Source of the DNA: Planctomycetota bacterium
GTDB taxonomy: Bacteria > Planctomycetota > GCA-002687715 > DRQF01
Reading direction: 5' to 3'
Assembly: GCA_020639295.1 (NCBI GenBank)
Contig: JACKGY010000003.1
Location: forward strand, 868,001-932,000
DNA length: 64,000 nt
Below the pieces are notes generated by a model. It saw only the letters and a program-made list of their open reading frames with translations, had not been told where the DNA came from and ran no database searches. This document shows positions 54,692 to 64,000 of the stretch, piece by piece. The translations under genes and the position numbers were made by a program. Each line of letters opens with the position of its first letter. The first letter of the stretch is position 1.

Positions 54692-57190
54692 ATGCGCGAG
54701 AACGCGGCAAGGCCATCGGAGATCGGCAGGACGCGGCCTGGAATCCTCCTGCTGCTCGCGCTGTTCCTCGTGCTCATCGGCTGGCGGCATCTGGCCGAGC
54801 TGTCGAGCCTGCCGCGGCAGCTGCCCCAGTCCTGGGCCGACGACGCCCGGCACCTCCGCCAGGGCTTCAGCCTGATGAACGGCGACGGTCTCGGGCCCTA
54901 CGACGCCGACACCCTGCGCGACCGCCCCGGCTTCGCCCTCTTCCTCGCCCGCTGCCACCAGCTCGGCATCGAGGATCGTCAGGCCCTGGGCCTGCTCGAC
55001 CTGCTGTTCGTCGTCCTCCTCGCCCGCTTCCTGCTCCGACTCGGCCTCGCTCCAGGTCTGGTCGCGAGCGCGGCGCTCGTCGCCCTGTTCACCCCGGCCC
55101 TCCTCGGCGAGCTGGCCGAACGCCTGGCTCCCGAGCAGCTCCACGCCCGGCTCGCCGGGCTCGCGGTCGCCCTCGCCCTGCAGGCCCTCCTGGCCGACCG
55201 GCCCGACCGGCGGTTGCTGTTCCTCGCCGGCACCGGGCTGATGCTCGGTCTCGACGTCATCACCGAGGAGCACTGGGCCCGGGTCCTGCCACTCGTCCTC
55301 CTGGTCCTCGGCGCGACCTGGCGGCGGGACCGACGGACCGGCGCCACCACCCTGGTGGCGACCGGCAGGGTCCTGATCGCCCTGATCCTCCTCGCCCTGC
55401 CGGTCTGGCTGGCCGCCGGCCGGATCGTCGACGGCAACGACCGGGAGCATGGCCTCGCGCTGCTCAGCGACGAGGACGAGCCTGGCTTCGAGGCCGCCCT
55501 CGGCGCGCTGCAGCGGATCGCGCGGGCCCAGGACGGCGGCCGGCTCGACCGCGACCTGCGGGCCCGTCTCTACCGGCTGTCACCGACCCTCGCCCGGCTG
55601 GAACCGGCGCTCGAGAGCGACCTCTTCTCGGGCCCGACCGACCCGACCGACCACCATGGCCGCCCGGCCGCGCTGCTGCGCCGGACCGTACGGGAGGGGG
55701 CGCGCCGCATCGGGGTCTACGAGAGCGCGGCCGGCGCGGCCGCGTTCTACGGCCAGATCGCCACCGAGTTGAACGCCGCCGTCGACGCCGGCGAGGTCGA
55801 AGGTCTGAAGTACCGCCTCGACGACGATCGACCACCCTTCCCCCTGGCCGCCTTCGGGCTCGTCTGGCTCCGACTCGGCGAACTCTGGAGCCTCGGCTTC
55901 GAGGACGTCCTGCCCGGAGCGGCGCTCGCGCGGATCGAGCTGGACCGGGCCGACCTCGACCGGGCGCGCTGCCTGCTCGGCGAGGAGCGACCGGCCGAAC
56001 CGGCGGACGAGACCCGGGCCCGGGCGCGCAGCGGCCGGCGACTCCTCTACCAGCGCGCGCTGCCCGGTCTCGCGCTGCTGGCGGTGATCGGTCTCTTCCT
56101 CCGCCTGCGGAGCCTGCGCGGCCGCGGTCTCGACCAGAGGCTCGTGGCCGAACTGGTCCTCGTCGTCGGCCTCGGCCTCGTCCTCCTGTCGCTCTGCGCC
56201 GAGGAGGCCGCCTGGCTGCGTGACCGCGGTCGCGGCTACCTCCTCTTGCACCTCCTCTTCCCCTTCTGGTTGGCGCTCGGCATCGACCATCACCTGACCG
56301 ACTGCCGACCGCTCCTCAGCCCCCGCCAGCGCCGGGTCACCGCCGTCCTGTTGCAGGCCCTCGCCGGGCTCGGCGGCATCGCGCTGGTCCTCCTCCCCGG
56401 TCTCGCCGCCGAGGGCAGGGCCCGGACCCTGGTGGCGGGGCCGGAGTGGATCGCCATCCTCGGGGACGCGCGGGCGACCACCACCATGCCGGGCGCCTTC
56501 ACCTTGCCGGGCGCGGATGGGGAGCCGCTCAGGCTCCACCCCCGGGTCGACTCGGACGGCCCGGGGGCCCGGCTTCTCGTCCTCGAGGCCGAGGTCTTCG
56601 ACGCGCCCTTGGGTGCCGCCTACGAGCTGGACTGGGAGGGGCCGGCGCGGGACGAGCGCGGCGCGACCCGGCGCCAGCTCTTCGTCAAGGAGCCCGGAGG
56701 CCGCAATCGCTGGGAGATCGCGGTCCGGGGCCGGCGGGTCGGCGAACTCTCGCTGCGGTCGGCCGAGAATCCGGGCCTCGTCTTCCGGCCCACGAGCCTC
56801 GGCTTCGCCGCGCTCGAGCGCCGCTTCGCCGCCGGCCCCGACCCGCTCCCCGAGGTGGAAGCCTGGCGGCCGGCGCCGGACCGCATCCACATCCGGCTGC
56901 GCGGTGGCGAACGGGAGAGCCGCTACCGCTTCTACTTCTCCGCCGGTCTCGCGCCCGAGCCGCGGGTCTACCCGGAACGTCAGGGCGAACTCTGGCTGAG
57001 CGCCGAAGGGGGTCTCCACTGTCCTGACGATGCCGACCTGACGGTCGAGCTGCTGACCGACGCGGCGGGCAACGGCGAGCTGGAGACCCGGCTGGAATGC
57101 CGGGAGGAACCGCCCGCGACGCTCTACACCCAGGGACTCGGCACCCAGCACTTCAGCAAGGACGCCGTTCTCTGTCGGCCCGACTACTGA
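54692..57190 (+). CDS. Large polytopic membrane protein, GT-C-like, unknown function
   Basis: The 832-residue product has an N-terminal transmembrane helix, a loop with acidic/basic residues SWADDARHLRQGFSLMNGDG and DRPGFALFLA, then about 8 hydrophobic segments over the first 650 residues, and a soluble C-terminal domain (about 610-832) with beta-rich segments. The first loop recalls the acidic loop of GT-C glycosyltransferases, but other motifs are absent. It lies 130 nt after the synthetase, on the same strand, so it may export or modify the polymer. I do not assign a family. Confidence 0.55.
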   Translation: MRENAARPSEIGRTRPGILLLLALFLVLIGWRHLAELSSLPRQLPQSWADDARHLRQGFSLMNGDGLGPYDADTLRDRPGFALFLARCHQLGIEDRQALGLLDLLFVVLLARFLLRLGLAPGLVASAALVALFTPALLGELAERLAPEQLHARLAGLAVALALQALLADRPDRRLLFLAGTGLMLGLDVITEEHWARVLPLVLLVLGATWRRDRRTGATTLVATGRVLIALILLALPVWLAAGRIVDGNDREHGLALLSDEDEPGFEAALGALQRIARAQDGGRLDRDLRARLYRLSPTLARLEPALESDLFSGPTDPTDHHGRPAALLRRTVREGARRIGVYESAAGAAAFYGQIATELNAAVDAGEVEGLKYRLDDDRPPFPLAAFGLVWLRLGELWSLGFEDVLPGAALARIELDRADLDRARCLLGEERPAEPADETRARARSGRRLLYQRALPGLALLAVIGLFLRLRSLRGRGLDQRLVAELVLVVGLGLVLLSLCAEEAAWLRDRGRGYLLLHLLFPFWLALGIDHHLTDCRPLLSPRQRRVTAVLLQALAGLGGIALVLLPGLAAEGRARTLVAGPEWIAILGDARATTTMPGAFTLPGADGEPLRLHPRVDSDGPGARLLVLEAEVFDAPLGAAYELDWEGPARDERGATRRQLFVKEPGGRNRWEIAVRGRRVGELSLRSAENPGLVFRPTSLGFAALERRFAAGPDPLPEVEAWRPAPDRIHIRLRGGERESRYRFYFSAGLAPEPRVYPERQGELWLSAEGGLHCPDDADLTVELLTDAAGNGELETRLECREEPPATLYTQGLGTQHFSKDAVLCRPDY

Positions 57191-57197
57191 GGATCGC

Positions 57198-57569
57198 TCA
57201 ACCGCGGGCGCTGCGGATGATCCGCTCCATGTGGGCGAGGTAGCCCTCGAGGGCGGTGCGGCCGGCGCGGGTGATGTTGTAGTCGGTTCGCGGCACACGA
57301 CCGTCGAAGCTCTTCGCGCAGGCCAGGTAGCCGGCCTCTTCGAGCTTGCGGGCGTGGACGCTGAGATTGCCATCGGTGGCGTCCAGGGCGTCCTTCAGCT
57401 CCTGGAAGCTCATCCGGTCGTTGACCGCCAGGGCGCTCATGATGCCCAGGCGCATGCGCTCGTGGATCAGCTTGTCGAGCGCCTCAGGCTTGAAGCTGGG
57501 CTTCCCGGCCTCGTCCTTGCGCCGCCGTCCGCTGGTTCCGGTTCGTCCTGCCTCGCGCGACCTAGCCAC
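57198..57569 (-). CDS. Winged-helix transcriptional regulator
   Basis: The 123-residue product has a DNA-binding winged helix (ALDKLIHERMRLGIMSALAVND, MSFQELKDALDATDGNLSVHARKLEEAGYLACAKSF, then RTDYNITRAGRTALEGY) of the MarR/ArsR-like 'HTH_27' type, without a cofactor domain. The GTG start overlaps the stop of the upstream membrane protein gene by 8 nt. It is probably the regulator of that membrane protein. Confidence 0.85.
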   Translation of the reverse strand: MARSREAGRTGTSGRRRKDEAGKPSFKPEALDKLIHERMRLGIMSALAVNDRMSFQELKDALDATDGNLSVHARKLEEAGYLACAKSFDGRVPRTDYNITRAGRTALEGYLAHMERIIRSARG

Positions 57570-58179
57570 CGTACCTCCTCGCGATCAGGAAGCCGAAGAC
57601 CAGATGCAGGCCTCCGAAGCCGATCGCCATGTATTCGTTCAACCAGGCCGCGGGACTGAAGCTGGCCGCGGCCCCGAGCAGCATGAAGCCGAGTCCCATC
57701 ACCGGCACCGCCGGGACCGAGAACATGCCCGCCGCCACCACCGCGGCCCCGTAGAGCAAAAGCCAGCAGGCGGGGATGAGATCGAAGAGATCGGCGCGAT
57801 AGAGCGCCGCGGTGAGCACGGCGCCGGCGATCATCGCCGGTCCCAGACCGAGCAGGAAGCGCCGACCGGGGCCCCGGCGCAGCGCCTCGCCGGCCTTGCG
57901 CTGGAGGCAGACCAGGCCGACCGCGAGCGCCAGCCCGGCCTCGGCGAACCAGACCATCAACCAGGAGACGTCGTCGGCGCGCGTCGAGGCCGCGAAGGCG
58001 GCCAGCAGCGCGCTCACCCCCACCAGCATCAGGCCGACGCCGGGGATCGCGGTGAAGGACCCGGACCGTTCCATGGTGGCGCGGATGAACCGGAGGTCGG
58101 CCAGGGCCCGTTGTTCGGGGTCGCAAAGGCGTTCCGACCGTTCCGGTCGCCGCAGGCCTGTGGGTCGTGCGCGGAGCAT
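57562..58179 (-). CDS. Polytopic membrane protein linked to the regulator
   Basis: The 205-residue product has a basic N-terminus and about six hydrophobic segments (for example GVGLMLVGVSALLAAFAAS, WLMVWFAEAGLALAVGLVC, FLLGLGPAMIAGAVLTAAL). I do not recognise a family. It is followed by an overlapping winged-helix regulator, an arrangement seen for small permease-like proteins. TATCCT (58189-58194) with TTGCCT upstream places transcription start only a few nt before the ATG at 58179. Confidence 0.65.
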   Translation of the reverse strand: MLRARPTGLRRPERSERLCDPEQRALADLRFIRATMERSGSFTAIPGVGLMLVGVSALLAAFAASTRADDVSWLMVWFAEAGLALAVGLVCLQRKAGEALRRGPGRRFLLGLGPAMIAGAVLTAALYRADLFDLIPACWLLLYGAAVVAAGMFSVPAVPVMGLGFMLLGAAASFSPAAWLNEYMAIGFGGLHLVFGFLIARRYGG

Positions 58180-58188
58180 CAGGTCGCC

Positions 58189-58216
58189 AGGATAGCCGAG
58201 TCCTCGATCGAGGCAA
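58189..58216 (-). promoter_or_regulatory. Promoter of the membrane protein/regulator pair
   Basis: On the minus strand TTGCCT, 16 nt and TATCCT. The -10 lies 9 nt upstream of the ATG, so the leader is at most a few nt. Confidence 0.5.
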
Positions 58217-58252
58217 GAACTTTGCCCGACAAACGTCGCGTCCCGGGACGGG

Positions 58253-58972
58253 TCAGGGCAACTCGACGCCGAGGGCCGCGAGCTGCGCGGTCGCGGCCTC
58301 GGCCCAGCCCCGGTTGGCGGCCGGGCTGGCCGGGCTCGGGTGCAGGACGGTGCCGAAGTCGAGTTCGAGACCGGAAAGGGCCTGACCGGCACGGTCGCGC
58401 GCGAAGGCGCCGACCCCGACCACCAGCCGCGGGGCGAGACGGACGACCTGGCGACGCAGGGCCCGGTCGCAGGCGGCGAAGAGGGGCTCCCGCTCGGCCG
58501 CGGGGAGCTTGTCCGGGGTGAAGTTGCGCCCGCCCTCCTCCATGAAGACCAGCGGACAGTAGTTGATCACCAGGAAGCGGGCGAAGAAGTCCGCCGGGTC
58601 AGGGTAGTGGTCACGGAAGAAGCCCCAGAGCCGCCGACCGCTCACCTCGCTGCGCCGGCAGGCGAAGCCCTCGATCGGTCGCTTCGGGTGCTCCTGCTCC
58701 GGCCGGTCGATCGGGCAGTCGATGCCGAGCCAGTCACGCACGTGTTCGACCTCGCCGAAAGGAACCCCGGTCTGGGCCATGCCCCAGGGCCCCGGGTTCA
58801 TGCCGAGCAGGACCACCTCCTTCCGCCCCCCACCGTAGCGGCGGAGGTACAGGTCGTGCGCCCGGCGGGCGTAGACCAGGGGGTTGTAGACCCGGCTCAC
58901 CGGCGGCGCGAAGCGCAGGCCCGCCAGGTCGGCATTCAGGTCGTCGAGGATGCGCGCGAAGCTCTCGGCCAT
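58253..58972 (-). CDS. SMUG-type uracil-DNA glycosylase
   Basis: The 239-residue product has the SMUG1 signature GMNPGPWGMAQTGVPFG (57-73, with the catalytic-water asparagine N59) and HPSPASPAANRGW near the C-terminus. SMUG enzymes remove uracil and related lesions from DNA. It overlaps the upstream exonuclease III gene by one base (TGATG at 58970-58974), which makes a neat base-excision pair: glycosylase then AP endonuclease. Confidence 0.9.
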   Translation of the reverse strand: MAESFARILDDLNADLAGLRFAPPVSRVYNPLVYARRAHDLYLRRYGGGRKEVVLLGMNPGPWGMAQTGVPFGEVEHVRDWLGIDCPIDRPEQEHPKRPIEGFACRRSEVSGRRLWGFFRDHYPDPADFFARFLVINYCPLVFMEEGGRNFTPDKLPAAEREPLFAACDRALRRQVVRLAPRLVVGVGAFARDRAGQALSGLELDFGTVLHPSPASPAANRGWAEAATAQLAALGVELP

Positions 58973-59760
58973 CAGCGTCCCTCGAGGTCGAGCACGACCG
59001 GAGCGTGGTCCGAAGCGGTCGAACCCTCGGGACAGGCGCCCTTCTTGCGCTGGTCGCGATCGATCCAGGCATCCCGGACCCGACCGGCGACGGAGCGGGT
59101 CACGAAGAGGTGGTCGATGCGCAGGCCGTCGTTGCGCTGGAAGCCGAGGTTGCGGTGGTCCCACCAGCTGAAATGGCCGCCCTCCTGGTGGACCAGCCGG
59201 AACCCGTCCTCGAGCCCCCAGTCGAGCAGCGCCTGGACCAGGCCCTGGACCTCGTCGTTGTAGAGCACGCCGCCCTTCCAGTGGTCCTCCTTCAGGTCGC
59301 GCTCGTCGAGAGCTACGTTGAAGTCGCCGGCGAGGACCAGCTCCTCGGCGGGATCGTGGTGCCGCTCCAGGTACTCCCGCAGGCGCCTGAGCCAGGCCAG
59401 CTTGTAGGGGTACTTCTCCGAGTCGAGGCTCTTGCCGTTGGGGAAGTAGGCCGAGAGCACGCGAAGGCCGTCGACCCGCGCCGAGATCAACCGGGCCTCG
59501 GCGTCGTCCACGCCGTCGTCGAGACCGCGGCGGACGTCCTCGATGTCGGCGCGGGCGAGGATGGCGACGCCGTTGTAGGTCTTCTGGCCGTGGCTGACGA
59601 AATGGTAGCCGGTCGCGGCGATCGCCTCGGCCGGAAAGGCCGAGTCCAGCACCTTGAGTTCCTGCAGGCAGAGGACGTCGGGGCGATGGCGTTCCAGCCA
59701 GGCGCAGAGGCGGCCGAGCCGGGCGCGGATCGAGTTCACGTTCCAGGTGACGAGTCGCAT
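58972..59760 (-). CDS. xthA: Exodeoxyribonuclease III (AP endonuclease)
   Basis: Class II AP endonuclease of 262 residues with MRLVTWNVNS at the N-terminus, LQELK (metal Glu), GDFNVA, YFPNGKSLDSEKYPYK, RIDHLFV and SDHAPV, all family hallmarks. The start at 59760 is chosen because the motif begins there and TATCCT lies 6 nt upstream, giving a leaderless transcript. It is translationally coupled to the downstream SMUG-type gene. Confidence 0.96.
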   Translation of the reverse strand: MRLVTWNVNSIRARLGRLCAWLERHRPDVLCLQELKVLDSAFPAEAIAATGYHFVSHGQKTYNGVAILARADIEDVRRGLDDGVDDAEARLISARVDGLRVLSAYFPNGKSLDSEKYPYKLAWLRRLREYLERHHDPAEELVLAGDFNVALDERDLKEDHWKGGVLYNDEVQGLVQALLDWGLEDGFRLVHQEGGHFSWWDHRNLGFQRNDGLRIDHLFVTRSVAGRVRDAWIDRDQRKKGACPEGSTASDHAPVVLDLEGR

Positions 59761-59766
59761 GCCGGG

Positions 59767-59772
59767 AGGATA
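59767..59772 (-). promoter_or_regulatory. -10 element of xthA, leaderless type
   Basis: On the minus strand TATCCT is followed by six bases (CCCGGC) and the xthA ATG. There is no Shine-Dalgarno. Confidence 0.55.
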
Positions 59773-59857
59773 AGGGATCGCGCCGACGTCGTCCTCCCGA
59801 AGCGGTGCTCGGGACCCGAAATCGGGCGCTCCGCCCGCCCGAGGGGCCCGGGAGGCA

Positions 59858-59885
59858 TTGATTGCGGGCGGATTCCAGCTATGAA
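59858..59885 (+). promoter_or_regulatory. Promoter of the glutamate dehydrogenase gene
   Basis: TTGATT, 16 nt and TATGAA precede the gene. The start ATG at 59919 follows a leader of about 27 nt; the AAGGA at 59901-59905 is a little distant. Confidence 0.5.
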
Positions 59886-59918
59886 GGGTCAATCCAGCAT
59901 AAGGACGCTCGTTCAGCC

Positions 59919-62834
<2,916 letters not shown>

Positions 62835-62864
62835 TCGCGAACCCGCGAGACCCGACGAGATGGA

Positions 62865-62894
62865 GAAGGCCCGCGCCCGGCGCGGGCCTTCTTC
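62865..62894. terminator. Bidirectional terminator hairpin
   Basis: A perfect 11-bp stem (GAAGGCCCGCG / CGCGGGCCTTC) with loop CCCGG, ending in TTC on the plus strand, lies between the convergent glutamate dehydrogenase and antiporter genes. It can stop both transcripts. Confidence 0.7.
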
Positions 62895-62904
62895 GTGACC
62901 ATGC

Positions 62905-64000
62905 TCAGCGGAGGGGCTTGCCGGCGCGAACGACGCGCTCGAGCCAGGAGCCGGCGAGAAGCGAGGTCACCACGGCGACCATGACCAGCTTGGCGTAGAA
63001 GGACTCGTTGATGATCGCGTGGTCGTAGGCGACGGAGGCCAGGACGATGCCCGGTCCGCCGCGCGCGTTCATCGCCACGGCGAGGTTGATCGCGCCGGGA
63101 CGGCTCTCGCCGGCGAAGCGGGCGCCGAAGTAGACGCTGACGGCCTTGGCCGCGCAGGCGAAGGTCAGGAAGAAGAGGAAGTAGAGGATTTCGAATTCCT
63201 TGGCCAGATTGAGCTTCAGGCCGACGATCGCGAAATAGACCGGGATGAAGAAGGCGAAGCTGAACTGCTTGATCGCCTCGCGCGCGGTGCTCAGGTCCTC
63301 GGTCCGCGAACTCACCACCATGCCGGCGACGAAGGCGCCGAACATCGGCGTGACGCCGAGGAACACGCAGATGCCGGTCATCAGCAGCATGAAGACCAGG
63401 AGGAAGGCGATCGGGCTCGATCGGGCCAGGAGGTTGTAGCGGAAGGCCCGGACCCGATCGAAGAGCGAGGGTCCGACCACCAGCGAGATGCCGATGAACG
63501 CGAGCGGCGCCACCACGTGGTAGGCCTTCGCGCCTCCACCCTGGCCACCCAGTCCGAGCATGGCCTGCAGACCGAAGGCGTCCTCGGAGCCGCCGCCCAC
63601 CATGCCCAGGGCCATCGCCAGCACGATGTAGAGGATGATGTCCTCGATCACCGCCGCGCCCAGGACGATCCGCGCGAAAGAGGTCTCGAGGAGCCCGAGA
63701 TCGAACATGATCCGCGAGATGACCGGGATGCTGGTCACCGCGATGGCGATGGCGAAGACCAGGAGGAAGGCGGTGTCGTTGTCGGCCTCGCCGAGGAAGC
63801 GCGAGGTGTCGAGGAAGGAGGCGCCATCGAGACGACCGGCCTCCAGGAGGAGAAGGCCCAGGATGAAGGGCACGACCGTACCGGTGCCGGCGGTGAGGAT
63901 CGCCGTCTTCCGTTCGCCCTTCTCGAAGCTCGAGTGGATCTCGAGGCCCGAGCAGAACATGAGCAGGAGGAGGCCGAGCTGGTAGACCGCTCCGAGGACC
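62905..64000 (-). CDS. Kef/NhaA-like cation:proton antiporter, 5' end outside window
   Basis: Hydrophobic protein of the CPA2 (Kef-type) antiporter family: ATSIPVISRIMFDLGLLETSFARIVLGAAVIEDI, FLGVTPMFGAFVAGMVVSS and MNARGGPGIVLASVAYD are typical. The frame continues to the window edge as VLGAVYQLGLLLLMFCSGLEI, so the start lies beyond position 64000 and the 351 residues from ATG 63960 are not the whole protein. About ten transmembrane segments are visible. No TrkA-N domain is seen before the stop codon. Confidence 0.85.
   Translation of the reverse strand, partial: VLGAVYQLGLLLLMFCSGLEIHSSFEKGERKTAILTAGTGTVVPFILGLLLLEAGRLDGASFLDTSRFLGEADNDTAFLLVFAIAIAVTSIPVISRIMFDLGLLETSFARIVLGAAVIEDIILYIVLAMALGMVGGGSEDAFGLQAMLGLGGQGGGAKAYHVVAPLAFIGISLVVGPSLFDRVRAFRYNLLARSSPIAFLLVFMLLMTGICVFLGVTPMFGAFVAGMVVSSRTEDLSTAREAIKQFSFAFFIPVYFAIVGLKLNLAKEFEILYFLFFLTFACAAKAVSVYFGARFAGESRPGAINLAVAMNARGGPGIVLASVAYDHAIINESFYAKLVMVAVVTSLLAGSWLERVVRAGKPLR

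Overview
The window is a strongly GC-rich bacterial chromosome segment with densely packed genes, mostly TGA stops, occasional GTG/TTG starts and short intergenic gaps. I see no rRNA, tRNA, CRISPR array, transposase or phage module. Gene content suggests a Planctomycetota-like bacterium: a secreted FG-GAP/VCBS protein with an exported C-terminal module, a DUF4397 secreted protein, an ECF sigma/anti-sigma pair without a zinc motif, a thioredoxin-HEAT exported protein and an FHA-GAF-cyclase. This placement is an inference from protein style, not from a marker gene; Acidobacteriota or Myxococcota are alternatives.

Layout. 1-6.5 kb: 3' end of a DUF2752 membrane protein, rsgA, a RibB-RibA fusion whose RibA half looks inactive, an ECF sigma/anti-sigma pair, and a two-gene pilus/secretion unit (PilM-PilN-like fusion plus a small bitopic protein). 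6.5-16.7 kb: carB, a long-chain acyl-CoA ligase, nadA, a PLP dehydratase coupled to a three-domain FKBP protein, and an inositol-phosphatase-family gene. 16.8-20.1 kb: a type II NADH dehydrogenase fused to a cyclic-nucleotide-binding domain, convergent with an FHA-GAF-adenylate cyclase. 20.2-31.8 kb: Lon-substrate-domain protein, OsmC, an RmlD-like reductase, the FG-GAP protein, a site-2 protease with a sirtuin, the DUF4397 protein, a two-component system, an S10 carboxypeptidase and YjbQ. 31.8-49.9 kb: GT4-TPR protein, thioredoxin/HEAT/RGG protein, Fe superoxide dismutase, a PA0069-type radical SAM protein, a giant MscS/MscK-like channel, a membrane-embedded spermidine-synthase-like protein with a lipoprotein, HrpB helicase, an HhH DNA glycosylase, an esterase and a methyltransferase. 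50.1-57.2 kb: a SET-domain methyltransferase directly followed by a 1305-residue Pls/PosA-type non-ribosomal peptide synthetase (adenylation, carrier, then three membrane-pair plus beta-helix repeats) and a large unknown membrane protein. 57.2-64 kb: regulator plus membrane protein, SMUG-type uracil-DNA glycosylase with exonuclease III, a large NAD-glutamate dehydrogenase, and the 3' part of a Kef-type cation/proton antiporter.

Three points stand out. The SET + Pls/PosA-type synthetase locus is the best candidate for an undescribed system; it could make an amino-acid homopolymer or related isopeptide. The cyclase and the cyclic-nucleotide-gated NADH dehydrogenase could form a direct cAMP-to-respiration link. 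Several genes without a Shine-Dalgarno have a -10-like hexamer exactly 6 nt before the ATG, which points to leaderless transcripts. Several same-strand neighbours are joined by 4-nt GTGA/ATGA overlaps, so translational coupling is common here.
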